Below are positions 1 through 11,921 of a stretch of DNA of 64,000 nt, piece by piece. This stretch comes from Auanema rhodensis (taxonomy: Eukaryota > Nematoda > Chromadorea > Rhabditida > Rhabditidae). The notes beneath the pieces were generated by a model. The model was given only the letters and a program-made list of their open reading frames with translations. It searched no databases and had not been told where the DNA came from. How positions within the stretch are numbered: the first letter of the stretch is position 1; each line of letters begins with the position of its first letter. A program made the position numbers and the translations under genes. The stretch is from positions 3,420,501 to 3,484,500 of the forward strand of contig OZ059900.1 of the NCBI GenBank assembly GCA_964057225.1. The letters run 5' to 3'.

Positions 1-347
1 AAAAATAGACTGATTTTGTGTATTGTGTGTTTGATTCTCAAATCTTAACAAATATGATCAAATTTTACGAGTATTACAGATTTTGTACCAAAAATCGGTG
101 AGTATATGGTGTTAAAGGCATAAAAACGACCATACTTAGTGTAGTAATGCTATTTGAGCGAAAATCAGTATTTAAACATCACTAGCGTTTAATTGATGAT
201 TTTTGTTGTCATAGACAATAAAACTATGCTTCTGATCATATATATGAGCGATTTAGCCAAATTAGACTCAAAACTCGGAAATTTCAAAAATTCTTTCTAT
301 TTTCGACCTTTTTTGATCAAAATGAATATATATCAGTGCAAGCTCAT

Positions 348-694
348 AAAAATAGACTGATTTTGTGTATTGTATGTATGATTCTCAAATCTTAACGAAT
401 ATGATCAAAATTTACAAGTATTACAGATTTTGTACCAAAAATCGGTGAGTATATGGTGTTAAAGGCATAAAAACGACCATACTTAGTGTAGTAATGCTAC
501 TTGAGCGAAAATCAGTATTTAAATATCACTAGCGTTTAATTGATGACTTTTGTTGTTATAGACAGTAAAACTATGCTTTTGATCATATATATGAGCGATT
601 TAGCCCAATTGGACTCAAAACTCGGAAAATTCAAAAATTCTTTCTATTTTCGACCTTTTTTGATCAAAATAAATAAATATCAGTGCAAACTCAT
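348..694 (+). repeat. Representative A-class satellite monomer (347 bp)
   Basis: A typical monomer in the phase starting at AAAAATAGAC. It contains three TGATCA hexamers; in the phase of the first repeat they lie at 55, 233 and 314, and the first recurs at 402. It also contains the 12-bp palindromes TCATATATATGA and TTTTGATCAAAA, an A/T-tract region around the CTATTTTCGACC landmark, and the invariant ATCGGTGAGTATATGG. A-class monomers read CAGTATTTAAACATCACTAG after the GAGCGAAA motif. The length is close to twice a common nucleosome spacing, which is suggestive but not proof of phasing. Confidence 0.9.
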
Positions 695-1041
695 AAAAAT
701 AGACTTATTTCGTGTATTATGTGTTTGATTCTCGAAACTTAACGAATATGATCAAAATTTACAAGTATTACAGATTTTGTACCAAAAATCGGTGAGTATA
801 TGGTGTTAAAGGCATAAAAACGACCATACTTAGTGTAGTAATGCTATTTGAGCGAAAATCAGTATTTAAACATCACTAGCGTTTAATTAATGACTTTTGT
901 TGTTATAGACAATAAAACTATGTTTTTGATCATATATATGAGCGATTTAGCCCAATTGGACTCAAAACTCGGAAAATTCAAAAATTCTTTCTATTTTCGA
1001 CCTTTTTTGATCAAAATGAATAAATATCAGTGCAAACTCAT

Positions 1042-1389
1042 AAAAATAGACTTATTTCGTGTATTATGTGTTTGATTCTCGAATCTTAACGAATATGATC
1101 AAAATTTACAAGTATTACAGATTTTGTACCAAAAATCGGTGAGTATATGGTGTTAAAGGCATAAAAACGACCATACTTAGTGTAGTAATGCTATTTGAGT
1201 GAAATTCAGTGATTTAAACATTATTAGTGTATATTTGAAGACTTTTGTTATCATAGACAATAAAACTATGCTTTTGATCATATATATGAGCGATTTAGCC
1301 AAATTGGACTCAAAACTCGGAAATTTCAAAAATTCTTTCTATTTTCGATCTTTTTTGATCAAAATGAATAAATATCAGTGCAAACTTGT
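1042..1389 (+). repeat. Representative B-class satellite monomer (348 bp)
   Basis: This monomer is one base longer than A-class because it reads CAGTGATTTAAAC where A-class reads CAGTATTTAAAC. The following 60 bp are diverged: CATTATTAGTGTATATT replaces CATCACTAGCGTTTAATT, and GTTATCATAG replaces GTTGT(C/T)ATAG. The rest matches the A class. The same class-defining segment recurs near 2589, 3978, 5714, 7450, 8145, 9881, 11617, 13006, 15782, 17518, 18907, 26810, 34364, 38874, 43383, 46078, 48159, 53979, 56408, 60571 and 62306. It makes a useful marker for higher-order structure. Confidence 0.85.
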
Positions 1390-3640
1390 AAAAATAGACT
1401 TATTTCGTGTATTATGTGTTTGATTCTCGAATCTTAACGAATATGATCAAAATTTACAAGTATTACAGATTTTGTACCAAAAATCGGTGAGTATATGGTG
1501 TTAAAGGCATAAAAACGACCATACTTAGTGTAGTATTGCTATTTGAGCGAAAATCAGTATTTAAACATCACTAGCGTTTAATTGATGATTTTTGTTGTCA
1601 TAGACAATAAAACTATGCTTCTGATCATATATATGAGCGATTTAGCCAAATTAGACTCAAAACTCGGAAATTTCAAAAATTCTTTCTATTTTCGACCTTT
1701 TTTGATCAAAATGAATATATATCAGTGCAAGCTCATAAAAATAGACTGATTTTGTGTATTGTATGTTTGATTCTCAAATCTTAACGAATATGATCAAAAT
1801 TTACAAGTATTACAGATTTTGTACCAAAAATCGGTGAGTATATGGTGTTAAAGGCATAAAAACGACCATACTTAGTGTAGTAATGCTACTTGAGCGAAAA
1901 TCAGTATTTAAACATCACTAGCGTTTAATTGATGATTTTTGTTGTCATAGACAATGAAACTATGCTTCTGATCATATATATGAGCGATTTAGCCAAATTA
2001 GACTCAAAACTCGGAAAATTCAAAAATTCTTTCTATTTTCGATCTTTTTTGATCAAAATGAATATATATCAGTGCAAGCTCATAAAAATAGACTGATTTT
2101 GTGTATTGTATGTTTGATTCTCAAATCTTAACGAATATGATCAAAATTTACGAGTATTACAGATTTTGTACCAAAAATCGGTGAGTATATGGTGTTAAAG
2201 GCATAAAAACGACCATACATAGTGTAGTAATGCTATTTGAGCGAAATTCAGTATTTAAACATCACTAGCGTTTAATTGATGACTTTTGTTGTTATAGACA
2301 ATAAAACTATGTTTTTGATCATATATATGAGCGATTTAGCCAAATTAGACTCAAAACTCGGAAATTTCAAAAATTCTTTCTATTTTCGAACTTTTTTTGA
2401 TCAAAATGAATAAATATCAGTGCAAAATCATAAAAATAGACTTATTTCGTGTATTATGTGTTTGATTCTCGAATCTTAACGAATATGATCAAAATTTACA
2501 AGTATTACAGATTTTGTACCAAAAATCGGTGAGTATATGGTGTTAAAGGCATAAAAACGACCATACTTAGTGTAGTAATGCTATTTGAGTGAAATTCAGT
2601 GATTTAAACATTATTAGTGTATATTTGAAGACTTTTGTTATCATAGACAATAAAACTATGCTTTTGATCATATATATGAGCGATTTAGCCAAATTAGACT
2701 CAAAACTCGGAAATTTCAAAAATTCTTTCTATTTTCGACCTTTTTTGATCAAAATGAATAAATATCAGTGCAAACTCGTAAAAATAAACTTATTTCGTGT
2801 ATTGTGTGTTTGATTCTCGAATCTCACCGAATATGATCAAAATTTACGAGTATTACAGATTTTGTACCAAAAATCGGTGAGTATATGGTGTTAAAGGCAT
2901 AAAAACGACCATACTTAGTGTAGTAATGCTATTTGAGCGAAAATCAGTATTTAAACATCACTAGCGTTTAATTGATGACTTTTGTTGTTATAGACAATAA
3001 AACTATGCTTCTGATCATATATATGAGCGATTTAGCCCAATTCGACTCAAAACTCGGAAAATTCAAAAATTCTTTCTATTTTCGACCTTTTTTGATGAAA
3101 ATGAATATATATCAGTGTAAACTCATAAAAATAGACTGATTTTGTGTATTGTGTGTTTGATTCTCAAATCTTAACAAATATGATCAAATTTTACGAGTAT
3201 TACAGATTTTGTACCAAAAATCGGTGAGTATATGGTGTTAAAGGCATAAAAACGACCATACTTAGTGTAGTAATGCTATTTGAGCGAAAATCAGTATTTA
3301 AACATCACTAGCGTTTAATTGATGATTTTTGTTGTCATAGACAATAAAACTATGCTTTTGATCATGTATATGAGCGATTTAGCCCAATTGGACTCAAAAC
3401 TCGGAAAATTCAAAAATTCTTTCTATTTTCGACCTTTTTTGATCAAAATAAATAAATATCAGTGCAAACTCATAAAAATAGACTTATTTCGTGTATTATG
3501 TGTTTGATTCTCGAATCTTAACGAATATGATCAAAATTTACAAGTATTACAGATTTTGTACCAAAAATCGGTGAGTATATGGTGTTAAAGGCATAAAAAC
3601 GACCATACTTAGTGTAGTAATGCTATTTGAGCGAAAATCA

Positions 3641-6600
3641 GTATTTAAACATCACTAGCGTTTAATTAATGACTTTTGTTGTTATAGACAATAAAACTAT
3701 GTTTTTGATCATATATATGAGCGATTTAGCCCAATTGGACTCAAAACTCGGAAAATTCAAAAATTCTTTCTATTTTCGACCTTTTTTGATCAAAATGAAT
3801 AAATATCAGTGCAAACTCATAAAAATAGACTTATTTCGTGTATTATGTGTTTGATTCTCGAATCTTAACGAATATGATCAAAATTTACAAGTATTACAGA
3901 TTTTGTACCAAAAATCGGTGAGTATATGGTGTTAGAGGCATAAAAACGACCATACTTAGTGTAGTAATGCTATTTGAGTGAAATTCAGTGATTTAAACAT
4001 TATTAGTGTATATTTGAAGACTTTTGTTATCATAGACAATAAAACTATGCTTCTGATCATATATATGAGCGGTTTAGCCCAATTGGGCTCAAAACTCGGA
4101 AATTTCAAAAATTCTTTCTATTTTCGACCTTTTTTGATCAAAATGAATAAATATCAGTGCAAACTCATAAAAATAGACTTATTTTGTGTATTATGTGTTC
4201 GTTTCTCGAATCTTAACGAATATGATCAAAATTTACAAGTATTACAGATTTTGTACCAAAAATCGGTGAGTATATGGTGTTAAAGGCATAAAAACGACCA
4301 TACTTAGTGTAGTAATGCTACTTGAGCAAAAATCAGTATTTAAATATCACTAGCGTTTAATTGATGACTTTTGTTGTTATAGACAGTAAAACTATGCTTT
4401 TGATCATATATATGAGCGATTTAGCCCAATTGGACTCAAAACTCGGAAAATTCAAAAATTCTTTCTATTTTCGACCTTTTTTGATCAAAATAAATAAATA
4501 TCAGTGCAAACTCATAAAAATAGACTTATTTCGTGTATTATGTGTTTGATTCTCGAATCTTAACAAATATGATCAAAATTTACAAGTATTACAGATTTTG
4601 TACCAAAAATCGGTGAGTATATGGTGTTAAAGGCATAAAAACGACCATACTTAGTGTAGTAATGCTACTTGAGCAAAAATCAGTATTTAAATATCACTAG
4701 CGTTTAATTGATGACTTTTGTTGTTATAGACAATAAAACTATGTTTTTGATCATATATATGAGCGATTTAGCCCAATTGGACTCAAAACTCGGAAAATTC
4801 AAAAATTCTTTCTATTTTCGACCTTTTTTGATCAAAATGAATATATATCAGTGCAAACTCATAAAAATAGACTGATTTTGTTTATTGTGTGTTTGATTTT
4901 TGAATCTTAACAAATATGATCAAAATTTACGAGTATTACAGATTTTGTACCAAAAATCGGTGAGTATATGGTGTTAAAGGCATAAAAACGACCATACTTA
5001 GTGTAGTAATGCTATTTGAGCGAAAATCAGTATTTAAACATCACTAGCGTTTAATTGATGACTTTTGTTGTTATAGACAATAAAACTATGTTTTTGATCA
5101 TATATATGAGCGATTTAGCCCAATTGGACTCAAAACTCGGAAAATTCAAAAATTCTTTCTATTTTCGACCTTTTTTGATCAAAATGAATATATATCAGTG
5201 CAAACTCATAAAAATAGACTGATTTTGTTTATTGTGTGTTTGATTTTTGAATCTTAACAAATATGATCAAAATTTACAAGTATTACAGATTTTGTACCAA
5301 AAATCGGTGAGTATATGGTGTTAAAGGCATAAAAACGACCATACTTAGTGTAGTAATGCTATTTGAGCGAAAATCAGTATTTAAACATCACTAGCGTTTA
5401 ATTGATGACTTTTGTTGTTATAGACAATAAAACTATGTTTTTGATCATATATATGAGCGATTTAGCCCAATTGGACTCAAAACTCGGAAATTTCAAAAAT
5501 TCTTTCTATTTTCGACCTTTTTTGATCAAAATGAATAAATATCAGTGCAAACTCATAAAAATAGACTTATTTCGTGTATTATGTGTTTGATTCTCGAATC
5601 TTAACGAATATGATCAAAATTTACAAGTATTACAGATTTTGTACCAAAAATCGGTGAGTATATGGTGTTAGAGGCATAAAAACGACCATACTTAGTGTAG
5701 TAATGCTATTTGAGTGAAATTCAGTGATTTAAACATTATTAGTGTATATTCGAAGACTTTTGTTATCATAGACAATAAAACTATGCTTTTGATCATATAT
5801 ATGAGCGATTTAGCCAAATTAGACTCAAAACTCGGAAATTTCAAAAATTCTTTCTATTTTCGACCTTTTTTGATCAAAATGAATAAATATCAGTGCAAAC
5901 TCGTAAAAATTGACTTATTTCGTGTATTATGTGTTTGATTCTCGAATCTCACCGAATATGATCAAAATTTACGAGTATCACAGATTTTGTACCAAAAATC
6001 GGTGAGTATATGGTGTTAAAGGCATAAAAACGACCATACTTAGTGTAGTAATGCTATTTGAGCGAAAATCAGTATTTAAACATCACTAGCGTTTAATTGA
6101 TGACTTTTGTTGTTATAGACAATAAAACTATGTTTTTGATCATATATATGAGCGATTTAGCCCAATTGGACTCAAAACTCGGAAAATTCAAAAATTCTTT
6201 CTATTTTCGACCTTTTTTGATCAAAATGAATATATATCAGTGCAAACTCATAAAAATAGACTGATTTTGTTTATTGTGTGTTTGATTTTTGAATCTTAAC
6301 AAATATGATCAAAATTTACAAGTATTACAGATTTTGTACCAAAAATCGGTGAGTATATGGTGTTAAAGGCATAAAAACGACCATACTTAGTGTAGCAATG
6401 CTATTTGAGCGAAAATCAGTATTTAAACATTACTAGCGTTTAATTGATGACTTTTGTTGTCATAGACAATAAAACTATGCTTCTGATCATATATATGAGC
6501 GATTTAGCCAAATTAGACTCAAAACTCGGAAATTTCAAAAATTCTTTCTATTTTCGACCTTTTTTGATCAAAATAAAGATATATCAGTGCAAGCTCATAA

Positions 6601-7754
6601 AAATAGACTGATTTTGTTTATTGTGTGTTTGATTTTTGAATCTTAACAAATATGATCAAAATTTACGAGTATTACAGATTTTGTACCAAAAATCGGTGAG
6701 TATATGGTGTTAAAGGCATAAAAACGACCATACTTAGTGTAGTAATGCTATTTGAGCGAAAATCAGTATTTAAACATCACTAGCGTTTAATTGATGACTT
6801 TTGTTGTCATAGACAATAAAACTATGCTTCTGATCATATATATGAGCGATTTAGCCAAATTAGACTCAAAACTCGGAAATTTCAAAAATTCTTTCTATTT
6901 TCGACCTTTTTTGATCAAAATGAATATATATCAGTGCAAGCTCATAAAAATAGACTGATTTTGTGTATTGTATGTTTGATTCTCAAATCTTAACGAATAT
7001 GATCAAAATTTACGAGTATTACAGATTTTGTACCAAAAATCGGTGAGTATATGGTGTTAAAGGCATAAAAACGACCATACATAGTGTAGTAATGCTATTT
7101 GAGCGAAATTCAGTATTTAAACATCACTAGCGTTTAATTGATGACTTTTGTTGTTATAGACATTAAAACTATGTTTTTGATCATATATATGAGCGATTTA
7201 GCCAAATTGGACTCAAAACTCGGAAATTTCAAAAATTATTTCTATTTTCGACCTTTTTTGATCAAAATGAATAAATATCAGTGCAAGCTTGTAAAAATAG
7301 ACTTATTTTGTGTATTATGTGTTTGATTCTCGAATCTTAACAAATATGATCAAAATTTACAAGTATTACAGATTTTGTACCAAAAATCGGTGAGTATATG
7401 GTGTTAAAGGCATAAAAACGACCATACTTAGTGTAGTAATGCTATTTGAGTGAAATTCAGTGATTTAATCATTATTAGTGTATATTCGAAGACTTTTGTT
7501 ATCATAGACAGTAAAACTATGCTTTTGATCATATATATGAGCGATTTAGCCCAATTCGACTCAAAACTCGGAAAATTCAAAAATTCTTTCTATTTTCGAC
7601 CTTTTTTGATGAAAATGAATATATATCAGTGTAAACTCATAAAAATAGACTGATTTTGTGTATTGTGTGTTTGATTCTCAAATCTTAACAAATATGATCA
7701 AATTTTACGAGTATTACAGATTTTGTACCAAAAATCGGTGAGTATATGGTGTTA
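3641..7754 (+). repeat. 12-monomer block, copy 1 (offset 4167 bp)
   Basis: A run of satellite monomers whose ordered pattern of variants reappears 4167 bp downstream. Shared private markers include GTTAGAGGC near 3933, the GGTTTAGCCCAATTGGGC variant near 4070, GTAGCAATGC near 6395 and AATAAAGATATATC near 6572. I noticed no differences inside the block in the stretches compared by eye. Edges are approximate: on the left the copies diverge before ATTTAAACATCACTAG, and on the right at GTTAGAGG versus GTTAAAGG. Confidence 0.85.
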
Positions 7755-7807
7755 GAGGCATAAAAACGACCATACTTAGTGTAGTAATGCTATTTGAGTG
7801 AAATTCA

Positions 7808-10800
7808 GTATTTAAACATCACTAGCGTTTAATTAATGACTTTTGTTGTTATAGACAATAAAACTATGTTTTTGATCATATATATGAGCGATTTAGCCCA
7901 ATTGGACTCAAAACTCGGAAAATTCAAAAATTCTTTCTATTTTCGACCTTTTTTGATCAAAATGAATAAATATCAGTGCAAACTCATAAAAATAGACTTA
8001 TTTCGTGTATTATGTGTTTGATTCTCGAATCTTAACGAATATGATCAAAATTTACAAGTATTACAGATTTTGTACCAAAAATCGGTGAGTATATGGTGTT
8101 AGAGGCATAAAAACGACCATACTTAGTGTAGTAATGCTATTTGAGTGAAATTCAGTGATTTAAACATTATTAGTGTATATTTGAAGACTTTTGTTATCAT
8201 AGACAATAAAACTATGCTTCTGATCATATATATGAGCGGTTTAGCCCAATTGGGCTCAAAACTCGGAAATTTCAAAAATTCTTTCTATTTTCGACCTTTT
8301 TTGATCAAAATGAATAAATATCAGTGCAAACTCATAAAAATAGACTTATTTTGTGTATTATGTGTTCGTTTCTCGAATCTTAACGAATATGATCAAAATT
8401 TACAAGTATTACAGATTTTGTACCAAAAATCGGTGAGTATATGGTGTTAAAGGCATAAAAACGACCATACTTAGTGTAGTAATGCTACTTGAGCAAAAAT
8501 CAGTATTTAAATATCACTAGCGTTTAATTGATGACTTTTGTTGTTATAGACAGTAAAACTATGCTTTTGATCATATATATGAGCGATTTAGCCCAATTGG
8601 ACTCAAAACTCGGAAAATTCAAAAATTCTTTCTATTTTCGACCTTTTTTGATCAAAATAAATAAATATCAGTGCAAACTCATAAAAATAGACTTATTTCG
8701 TGTATTATGTGTTTGATTCTCGAATCTTAACAAATATGATCAAAATTTACAAGTATTACAGATTTTGTACCAAAAATCGGTGAGTATATGGTGTTAAAGG
8801 CATAAAAACGACCATACTTAGTGTAGTAATGCTACTTGAGCAAAAATCAGTATTTAAATATCACTAGCGTTTAATTGATGACTTTTGTTGTTATAGACAA
8901 TAAAACTATGTTTTTGATCATATATATGAGCGATTTAGCCCAATTGGACTCAAAACTCGGAAAATTCAAAAATTCTTTCTATTTTCGACCTTTTTTGATC
9001 AAAATGAATATATATCAGTGCAAACTCATAAAAATAGACTGATTTTGTTTATTGTGTGTTTGATTTTTGAATCTTAACAAATATGATCAAAATTTACGAG
9101 TATTACAGATTTTGTACCAAAAATCGGTGAGTATATGGTGTTAAAGGCATAAAAACGACCATACTTAGTGTAGTAATGCTATTTGAGCGAAAATCAGTAT
9201 TTAAACATCACTAGCGTTTAATTGATGACTTTTGTTGTTATAGACAATAAAACTATGTTTTTGATCATATATATGAGCGATTTAGCCCAATTGGACTCAA
9301 AACTCGGAAAATTCAAAAATTCTTTCTATTTTCGACCTTTTTTGATCAAAATGAATATATATCAGTGCAAACTCATAAAAATAGACTGATTTTGTTTATT
9401 GTGTGTTTGATTTTTGAATCTTAACAAATATGATCAAAATTTACAAGTATTACAGATTTTGTACCAAAAATCGGTGAGTATATGGTGTTAAAGGCATAAA
9501 AACGACCATACTTAGTGTAGTAATGCTATTTGAGCGAAAATCAGTATTTAAACATCACTAGCGTTTAATTGATGACTTTTGTTGTTATAGACAATAAAAC
9601 TATGTTTTTGATCATATATATGAGCGATTTAGCCCAATTGGACTCAAAACTCGGAAATTTCAAAAATTCTTTCTATTTTCGACCTTTTTTGATCAAAATG
9701 AATAAATATCAGTGCAAACTCATAAAAATAGACTTATTTCGTGTATTATGTGTTTGATTCTCGAATCTTAACGAATATGATCAAAATTTACAAGTATTAC
9801 AGATTTTGTACCAAAAATCGGTGAGTATATGGTGTTAGAGGCATAAAAACGACCATACTTAGTGTAGTAATGCTATTTGAGTGAAATTCAGTGATTTAAA
9901 CATTATTAGTGTATATTCGAAGACTTTTGTTATCATAGACAATAAAACTATGCTTTTGATCATATATATGAGCGATTTAGCCAAATTAGACTCAAAACTC
10001 GGAAATTTCAAAAATTCTTTCTATTTTCGACCTTTTTTGATCAAAATGAATAAATATCAGTGCAAACTCGTAAAAATTGACTTATTTCGTGTATTATGTG
10101 TTTGATTCTCGAATCTCACCGAATATGATCAAAATTTACGAGTATCACAGATTTTGTACCAAAAATCGGTGAGTATATGGTGTTAAAGGCATAAAAACGA
10201 CCATACTTAGTGTAGTAATGCTATTTGAGCGAAAATCAGTATTTAAACATCACTAGCGTTTAATTGATGACTTTTGTTGTTATAGACAATAAAACTATGT
10301 TTTTGATCATATATATGAGCGATTTAGCCCAATTGGACTCAAAACTCGGAAAATTCAAAAATTCTTTCTATTTTCGACCTTTTTTGATCAAAATGAATAT
10401 ATATCAGTGCAAACTCATAAAAATAGACTGATTTTGTTTATTGTGTGTTTGATTTTTGAATCTTAACAAATATGATCAAAATTTACAAGTATTACAGATT
10501 TTGTACCAAAAATCGGTGAGTATATGGTGTTAAAGGCATAAAAACGACCATACTTAGTGTAGCAATGCTATTTGAGCGAAAATCAGTATTTAAACATTAC
10601 TAGCGTTTAATTGATGACTTTTGTTGTCATAGACAATAAAACTATGCTTCTGATCATATATATGAGCGATTTAGCCAAATTAGACTCAAAACTCGGAAAT
10701 TTCAAAAATTCTTTCTATTTTCGACCTTTTTTGATCAAAATAAAGATATATCAGTGCAAGCTCATAAAAATAGACTGATTTTGTTTATTGTGTGTTTGAT

Positions 10801-11921
10801 TTTTGAATCTTAACAAATATGATCAAAATTTACGAGTATTACAGATTTTGTACCAAAAATCGGTGAGTATATGGTGTTAAAGGCATAAAAACGACCATAC
10901 TTAGTGTAGTAATGCTATTTGAGCGAAAATCAGTATTTAAACATCACTAGCGTTTAATTGATGACTTTTGTTGTCATAGACAATAAAACTATGCTTCTGA
11001 TCATATATATGAGCGATTTAGCCAAATTAGACTCAAAACTCGGAAATTTCAAAAATTCTTTCTATTTTCGACCTTTTTTGATCAAAATGAATATATATCA
11101 GTGCAAGCTCATAAAAATAGACTGATTTTGTGTATTGTATGTTTGATTCTCAAATCTTAACGAATATGATCAAAATTTACGAGTATTACAGATTTTGTAC
11201 CAAAAATCGGTGAGTATATGGTGTTAAAGGCATAAAAACGACCATACATAGTGTAGTAATGCTATTTGAGCGAAATTCAGTATTTAAACATCACTAGCGT
11301 TTAATTGATGACTTTTGTTGTTATAGACATTAAAACTATGTTTTTGATCATATATATGAGCGATTTAGCCAAATTGGACTCAAAACTCGGAAATTTCAAA
11401 AATTATTTCTATTTTCGACCTTTTTTGATCAAAATGAATAAATATCAGTGCAAGCTTGTAAAAATAGACTTATTTTGTGTATTATGTGTTTGATTCTCGA
11501 ATCTTAACAAATATGATCAAAATTTACAAGTATTACAGATTTTGTACCAAAAATCGGTGAGTATATGGTGTTAAAGGCATAAAAACGACCATACTTAGTG
11601 TAGTAATGCTATTTGAGTGAAATTCAGTGATTTAATCATTATTAGTGTATATTCGAAGACTTTTGTTATCATAGACAGTAAAACTATGCTTTTGATCATA
11701 TATATGAGCGATTTAGCCCAATTCGACTCAAAACTCGGAAAATTCAAAAATTCTTTCTATTTTCGACCTTTTTTGATGAAAATGAATATATATCAGTGTA
11801 AACTCATAAAAATAGACTGATTTTGTGTATTGTGTGTTTGATTCTCAAATCTTAACAAATATGATCAAATTTTACGAGTATTACAGATTTTGTACCAAAA
11901 ATCGGTGAGTATATGGTGTTA
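7808..11921 (+). repeat. 12-monomer block, copy 2 (offset 4167 bp)
   Basis: Near-identical repeat of 3641-7754, starting about 54 bp after it ends, so the two form a tandem duplication. The second part of this copy, from about 9441, was duplicated again as the start of the 17-monomer block. That gives three versions of the same variant order, at 5274-7754, 9441-11921 and 15342-17822. Confidence 0.85.

Noticed and set aside
97-125. Telomere-like repeats (TTAGGC or TTAGGG)
   Set aside because: Only single chance near-matches occur, such as TTAAAGGCATAA once per monomer. There is no tandem short repeat.
1-347. CENP-B box in the monomer
   Set aside because: TTCG occurs in CTATTTTCGACC, but the required downstream CGGG pattern is absent at the right spacing. 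No monomer I read fits the 17-bp motif.
540-728. Plus-strand open frame of about 62 codons, recurring as 61-101 codon versions in many monomers across the window
   Set aside because: It is a stop-free stretch of the satellite monomer. Many versions begin at TTG or GTG and lack an early ATG. The 347-bp period is not a multiple of three, so frames do not join. Variants change length through ordinary monomer substitutions, and no protein domain is recognisable.
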